Shown here in pieces: positions 4,663 to 8,200 of a stretch of 8,200 bases of DNA. The notes below the pieces were generated by a model, which made no database searches, was not told the origin of the DNA, and worked only from the letters and a program-made list of their open reading frames with translations. Source of the DNA: Clostridia bacterium (GTDB lineage: Bacteria; Bacillota; Clostridia; Oscillospirales; CAG-272); contig JAFNZX010000342.1 of NCBI GenBank assembly GCA_017382615.1, forward strand, positions 1 to 8,200. Direction: 5' to 3'. Numbering within the stretch: the first letter of the stretch is position 1; each line of letters starts with the position of its first letter. The translations under genes were made by a program, and so were the position numbers.

Positions 4663-6462
4663 TCAGGTATCAAATCTTACACTGGCAACTCTGCGGTCCT
4701 TCAGGATATCCTCTAACGTCAAATCCTTGAAATTTGACAGGTTGTGGTGCATTTTTCCAAGGTCGTTACGGGCATTTGCGTGCACGTAGCCGATGCTGCG
4801 CATATACGCGTTCCATCTGCGATGCTCCAGATCGTCCAGCTTTTTCAGCTGTGCCTCACTTCTCTGCTCTATGGGCAGATGCGCACCGTTGACCTGCAGC
4901 TTGGCACGCGCTCTGTTATGCAACGCGGACGCGGTGGAGGAATTGTAATTATACTCGTGCGCATAAAAATTCTGCTCGGTGTCCCCGTATGCCAGATGAA
5001 TTGCAAGCGCATCTTTTTCCAGTGCGCTGTGCAGAATCACATTTTCGCTGTACGACGCCTTCAGACCGCCAATGGTGCGAATGTTGTAGGGCTGCCCCTT
5101 GTAGTTGGTCAGATCCTGCAGGCACTCTGCAAGCTGATCATTATACACCACGGCATAAATCGTGGGGTGGATGTGCAGCCGCTCAAACATGATACGTAAG
5201 GATACGGCGGTTTGAATATTCAAATCGTCGTTACCAAGGCTGACCAGCACAAAGGATGCATCTTTCAGCTGTGCAATATGATCCGCAAACTTCTTGGTTC
5301 CGACCTCTACGTCACTGTGCACGTCAACACCGTAGCAGGCTTCTCCCGGCACGTACACATGATTATACTTACCATCCATGACCTCGGGGCACAAGAACGC
5401 CACACGATCTTCGGCAAGCTCGTCCTTATCAAAGGCGTTGATCTTCACTCTGTAGCCGTCCATCTGTCCGTACCACACAAGCGTTTTAAGCGATTCCATA
5501 CCGTAGCCGCCCAAGCCCACCAGCACAGCGGAGATCACCTTATCCCCCTCGGGCGTTACGCCGCTCGTGTTTTCAAACACCACGGTGGGATCCTGATACA
5601 GCGCGTTATGGATCATGGCAAGCGACTCGTTAACGCGGTGGATGCGCATCTCGGTCTTCTTTCCGCTGAACAGCAGCACCTCGCCCGAGATTGAATCCGA
5701 GAACAGATACAAATGTCCGTTCTTATAATGTCCGTATCGCGCAATCAAGCCCAACGCCTGATTGACGTTCTCGGTCTCATCTGTGCCCGTGATAAAGAAA
5801 TACAGCAAGCCGCGCTTTGTATGCTTATCAAAGCTGATATCCAGTATATCCTGCTCGAAAAAGATGGCATCGATCTTCTTGGCAGCCGCCAAAAGCTCAC
5901 CAAAGCGTTCGTCGTCATTTTCAAATACGTCGCAGAAAACGATGACGCGCTTAGCATCATTCTTTTTGAGGTCATTTGCCAGCACCAAGGATTTTTCATT
6001 CAGCTCGGAGAACACGTAAACGTCTGCGTTTCTCTTGATCGAAAAACGAATGCGCGAGCTGAGATTTTTGAAAAACGACAACAGAAAACCGAACGTGAAC
6101 AGCGGTGCCGCAATGACCAGTATGCTCATCCAAGCAGAGGCAAACGGCTGCAGACCGGGCAGCATGCCCTCCATATTCTCCGCAAAAAACGCAAAGTCAC
6201 CGTCTACGACAAAGATACCGATCGCCTTACGAACGGCAAGGAAAACAGAGTTGATTCCCCCACCCGTTACACCATCGTAATCATTGGAAAGCGCAAATGC
6301 AAAGAACATAACCGCGGCAGACACAAACACCGTAGCCGCCATGACGAAAAAGCCGAGTGTATCATTATTCTGCTTGTTTTTCTGTCTAAACAGACAAACA
6401 GCCCATATAACGCCTGCGATAAAAACCGCAATCGACGCAAAAAAGCAAATATTCCAGGTCAT
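4663..6462 (-). CDS. Membrane protein with two Rossmann/RCK domains and RyR domain
   Basis: This is a 599-residue membrane protein. The start at 6462 has GGAGG (6468-6472) 5 nt upstream; an ATG four codons earlier overlaps that site and is rejected. Hydrophobic segments lie at about residues 5-25, 37-58 and 107-131, with a glycine-rich, partly hydrophobic stretch (about 66-103) between the last two. A first Rossmann-like domain without a glycine motif covers about 145-290. A second begins at about 308 with GLGGYG (316-321), a GxGxxG dinucleotide-binding loop, and an acidic strand end (AFDKD, Asp345). The C-terminus, about 505-588, resembles bacterial RyR domains (ASALHNRARAKL, LEHRRWNAYM, KMHHNLSNF). 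The layout recalls RCK-gated ion channels, but no K+ filter signature is seen. It lies 23 bp downstream of sdaA, so co-transcription is likely, and it converges on the TIR-TPR gene. Sensing of a nucleotide ligand is inferred. Confidence 0.78.
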   Translation of the reverse strand: MTWNICFFASIAVFIAGVIWAVCLFRQKNKQNNDTLGFFVMAATVFVSAAVMFFAFALSNDYDGVTGGGINSVFLAVRKAIGIFVVDGDFAFFAENMEGMLPGLQPFASAWMSILVIAAPLFTFGFLLSFFKNLSSRIRFSIKRNADVYVFSELNEKSLVLANDLKKNDAKRVIVFCDVFENDDERFGELLAAAKKIDAIFFEQDILDISFDKHTKRGLLYFFITGTDETENVNQALGLIARYGHYKNGHLYLFSDSISGEVLLFSGKKTEMRIHRVNESLAMIHNALYQDPTVVFENTSGVTPEGDKVISAVLVGLGGYGMESLKTLVWYGQMDGYRVKINAFDKDELAEDRVAFLCPEVMDGKYNHVYVPGEACYGVDVHSDVEVGTKKFADHIAQLKDASFVLVSLGNDDLNIQTAVSLRIMFERLHIHPTIYAVVYNDQLAECLQDLTNYKGQPYNIRTIGGLKASYSENVILHSALEKDALAIHLAYGDTEQNFYAHEYNYNSSTASALHNRARAKLQVNGAHLPIEQRSEAQLKKLDDLEHRRWNAYMRSIGYVHANARNDLGKMHHNLSNFKDLTLEDILKDRRVASVRFDT

Positions 6463-6485
6463 TTTAACCTCCATTTCAAAAAGCT

Positions 6486-7688
6486 TCAGTCGTGAATATA
6501 ATGCTTGGCAAGACCACCCTCACTGGTCTCACGGTACTCACTCTTTAAGTGAATGCCGGTTTCATACATCGTTTTTACCACCGTATCAAACGGGATCTTA
6601 CTCATGCTCGTCAAAAAGTTTGCAAGCGAGAGCGCGTTGATGGCGCGCATTGCCGCCACGGCGTTGCGCTCAATGCAAGGAATCTGCACAAGTCCCCCGA
6701 TGGGGTCGCAGGTAAGTCCCAGGTGATGCTCCATTGCCACCTCTGCTGCGTACTCGATCTGCTCAAGTCCCATGCCGAACAGCTCCGCCAAGGCAGCTGC
6801 CGCCATGGAGCACGCGCTGCCGATCTCCGCCTGACAGCCGCATTCCGCGCCGCTGATAGATGCGTTGGTTTTAATGATATTGCCGATCAAGCCGCCCGTT
6901 GCCAGTGCGCGCAAAATCTGCTCATCCGAAAAACCCTTTTGTTCCTGCATATATTTGAGCACCGAGGGCACGACACCGCACGCACCGCAGGTAGGCGCGG
7001 TCACGATCTCGCCGCCGCTTGCATTCTCCTCGCCCACGGCAAAGGCATATGCGCAGACAAGTCTGTTCTCGCGCGTTTGTGCAGACTCGTCGATATGACG
7101 CTGATTATACAGGTAGTGAGCCTTACGCGTGACGTGCAAGCCACCGCCAAGCTCGCCCTTGGTGCGAAGTCCGCGACCAATGCAATCCTCCATGGTCAGC
7201 CACATATCGGAAAGGTACTCCCAGATTTCGGGTCCCTCCACCATTTCTACGTAATCGGGCAGGCGCATATCGTGCGCGGTGCAATACTCCGCGATCTCGG
7301 TAAAGGTCTTGTGCGGATAGATGGACTTGGTTTCCAAGCGTCCTTGTCCGTCATACAGAATACTGCCGCCGCCCACGCTGTACACGCGTGCGAAGCCTAT
7401 CTGCTCACCGCCCTTAAATGCTGCAAAATCCACGGTATTGGGGTGCACGGGCGTGGGGGAGGTCTTATCAAAGATCATTTCGGTCTTATCCTCGCCCAAA
7501 GCCTCCAAAATCACCGCGTCGGTCATGTGCCCCTTACCGGTCAGGGCAAGCGAGCCGTACAGCACCACGCGAAAGGCATCTGCCTCGGGATATTTCGCTG
7601 CAAACTGCTTTGCCGCCTTGAAGGGTCCCATGGTATGCGAGCTGGAAGGACCTCTGCCCGCCTTGTATAATTCTCTGATGCTTTCCAT
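6486..7688 (-). CDS. sdaA: L-serine dehydratase, iron-sulfur dependent, single chain
   Basis: This cytoplasmic enzyme deaminates L-serine to pyruvate and ammonia using an oxygen-sensitive [4Fe-4S] cluster. The start at 7688 gives 400 residues and has AAGGA (7699-7703) 10 nt upstream; an ATG seven codons earlier has no ribosome site. The N-terminal domain carries GPSSSHT (14-19 region) and LTGKGHMTD. The catalytic domain has APTCGACGVVP, NASISGAECGCQ, LTCDP and IPCIERN. The likely cluster ligands are Cys285, Cys327 and Cys338, by analogy with Legionella and E. coli enzymes. Those enzymes end with a Cys that also binds the resting cluster; here the tail is KHYIHD and has none. It is shorter than E. 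coli SdaA (454 residues) but has all main motifs. It heads a probable two-gene transcript with the RyR membrane protein. Confidence 0.95.
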   Translation of the reverse strand: MESIRELYKAGRGPSSSHTMGPFKAAKQFAAKYPEADAFRVVLYGSLALTGKGHMTDAVILEALGEDKTEMIFDKTSPTPVHPNTVDFAAFKGGEQIGFARVYSVGGGSILYDGQGRLETKSIYPHKTFTEIAEYCTAHDMRLPDYVEMVEGPEIWEYLSDMWLTMEDCIGRGLRTKGELGGGLHVTRKAHYLYNQRHIDESAQTRENRLVCAYAFAVGEENASGGEIVTAPTCGACGVVPSVLKYMQEQKGFSDEQILRALATGGLIGNIIKTNASISGAECGCQAEIGSACSMAAAALAELFGMGLEQIEYAAEVAMEHHLGLTCDPIGGLVQIPCIERNAVAAMRAINALSLANFLTSMSKIPFDTVVKTMYETGIHLKSEYRETSEGGLAKHYIHD

Positions 7689-7719
7689 AGTCGCACCGTC
7701 CTTTTTCATTCATATCATA

Positions 7720-7748
7720 ATCATAGCACAAAATGCGCGCCAAATCAA
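7720..7748 (-). promoter_or_regulatory. Sigma-A promoter of sdaA and the RyR gene
   Basis: On the minus strand, TTGATT (7743-7748) and TATGAT (7720-7725) are separated by 17 bp; these match the sigma-A consensus at 4/6 and 5/6 positions. The start codon is about 31 bp beyond the -10, so the leader is short and leaves no room for a riboswitch. No second promoter is evident in the 23-bp gap before the RyR gene. Confidence 0.8.
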
Positions 7749-8200
7749 GAGGTTGGGGGAAAATAAGTTATGGCATTGGTTTATTACGACACCAAGCAAA
7801 ACAGAGGCGTAATACACCTGTCGGTAGGTGGCGGCGCCTCGACGCCCTTGCCTGCATATACTAACGAAAAGGGGCTGCAATCACCACACTTTTTGAAAAA
7901 GTTTGATCAAAGCTTTTCTCCGATGGGGCTGCGTAAATAACGGGAAAATAGCAGGAATTTGTTCGATTTTGAGCAGTTTCCTGCTTTTTTATGCAACGTA
8001 GCAAAGTTCGTTGCCGCATTTGCGTCATAAATCCATTCTATTCGCACTCTCCCCCTGCGCTTGGAACAAGCCTGCGCCAGCCTTCCCACTCCCGGAGCAG
8101 CGTCATTAAGTTAAGAAAGTGCCACCGCAATGGGCAAGCAAATGATGCTGATACGCGCCGAAAAGCCGTCCCCTCGGGGGAAGGAAGGGGTCCCCGGAGC
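7749..8200. other. Intergenic stretch without a convincing gene
   Basis: About 450 bp upstream of sdaA hold only short frames: 56 codons at 7770-7940 on plus and 60 codons at 7907-8089 on minus. Neither has a good ribosome site or recognisable motifs. The stretch has many small symmetries: the palindrome ACTTTTTGAAAAAGT near 7888-7902, TTTGATCAAA just after it, GGCGGCGCC near 7830, and CCCCTCGGGG and GGGGTCCCC near the right edge. Its mixed A/T- and G/C-rich texture looks like interspersed non-coding repeats of clostridial chromosomes. A small RNA cannot be excluded. Confidence 0.5.
7950..7990 (+). terminator. Possible intrinsic terminator
   Basis: AGCAGGAA (7950-7957) can pair with TTCCTGCT (7978-7985), and a run of Ts continues to 7990. 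A smaller alternative hairpin is AGCAG/CTGCT at 7972-7985. The loop of the larger form is 20 nt and no upstream plus-strand gene is evident, so its role is uncertain. Confidence 0.35.

Noticed and set aside
5713..6495. 260-codon plus-strand frame opposite the RyR gene
   Set aside because: It is antisense to the membrane and Rossmann domains, rich in Arg/Lys/His without a fold pattern, and has no promoter or ribosome site.
6549..7670. 373-codon plus-strand frame opposite sdaA
   Set aside because: It mirrors a strongly recognised enzyme, and its His/Cys-rich composition is typical of an antisense shadow.
7689..7719. Riboswitch or leader control of sdaA
   Set aside because: The promoter at 7720-7748 leaves a leader of only about 25 nt.
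7770..7940. 56-codon frame starting MALVYYDTK
   Set aside because: The upstream GGGGGA is poorly spaced, no family is recognisable, and the second half reads through short palindromes, so it is more likely repeat-derived non-coding DNA.
7907..8089. 60-codon minus-strand frame ending SPIGEKL
   Set aside because: It has no ribosome site and no homology I can support. It overlaps the 56-codon frame and the possible terminator; its texture is that of intergenic repeats.

Overview
The window looks like chromosomal DNA from an anaerobic, endospore-forming member of the Clostridia, possibly a gut lineage. Three things suggest this: a forespore membrane gene of the spoVA family, an oxygen-sensitive iron-sulfur L-serine dehydratase, and a DUF4358-type protein of the kind common in Clostridia. 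The hand-read sequence is roughly half GC. I see no rRNA, tRNA, CRISPR array, transposase or phage gene. I cannot name the species.

Layout, left to right. (1) Positions 2-436 hold the 3' part of a plus-strand DUF4358-like gene that enters from outside the window. (2) Positions 445-724 are an intergenic repeat island: an imperfect palindrome of about 105 bp followed by four tandem 42/43-bp units. (3) Positions 733-1185 (minus) encode SpoVAC. Positions 1296-1760 (minus) encode a small helical, ferritin-like protein of unknown function. A terminator lies between them. Each gene has a similar sigma-G-like promoter, so both may be expressed in the forespore. (4) Positions 1897-4560 (plus) encode an 887-residue protein with two TIR-type domains, Sel1 repeats and about 11.5 kinesin-light-chain-type TPRs, read from an extended -10 promoter. 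(5) A strong bidirectional hairpin at 4596-4631 separates it from the converging minus-strand genes. (6) Positions 4663-6462 (minus) encode a membrane protein with two Rossmann/RCK (TrkA-N-like) domains and a C-terminal RyR-like domain. It lies 23 bp downstream of sdaA (6486-7688, minus), which has a good sigma-A promoter. (7) From about 7750 to the right end there is no convincing gene, only repeat-like intergenic DNA.

The most interesting part is the convergent pair in the middle. TIR domains can cleave NAD+ and make cyclic-ADP-ribose-type signals. The opposing gene joins a membrane segment, a nucleotide-binding Rossmann fold and a ryanodine-receptor-type domain. This suggests, without proving, a nucleotide-signal producer and a membrane sensor or effector, possibly in phage defence or stress signalling. 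The main reservation is that the RyR gene appears to be co-transcribed with serine dehydratase, not with the TIR gene. All domain calls come from reading the proteins by eye; no search was run.
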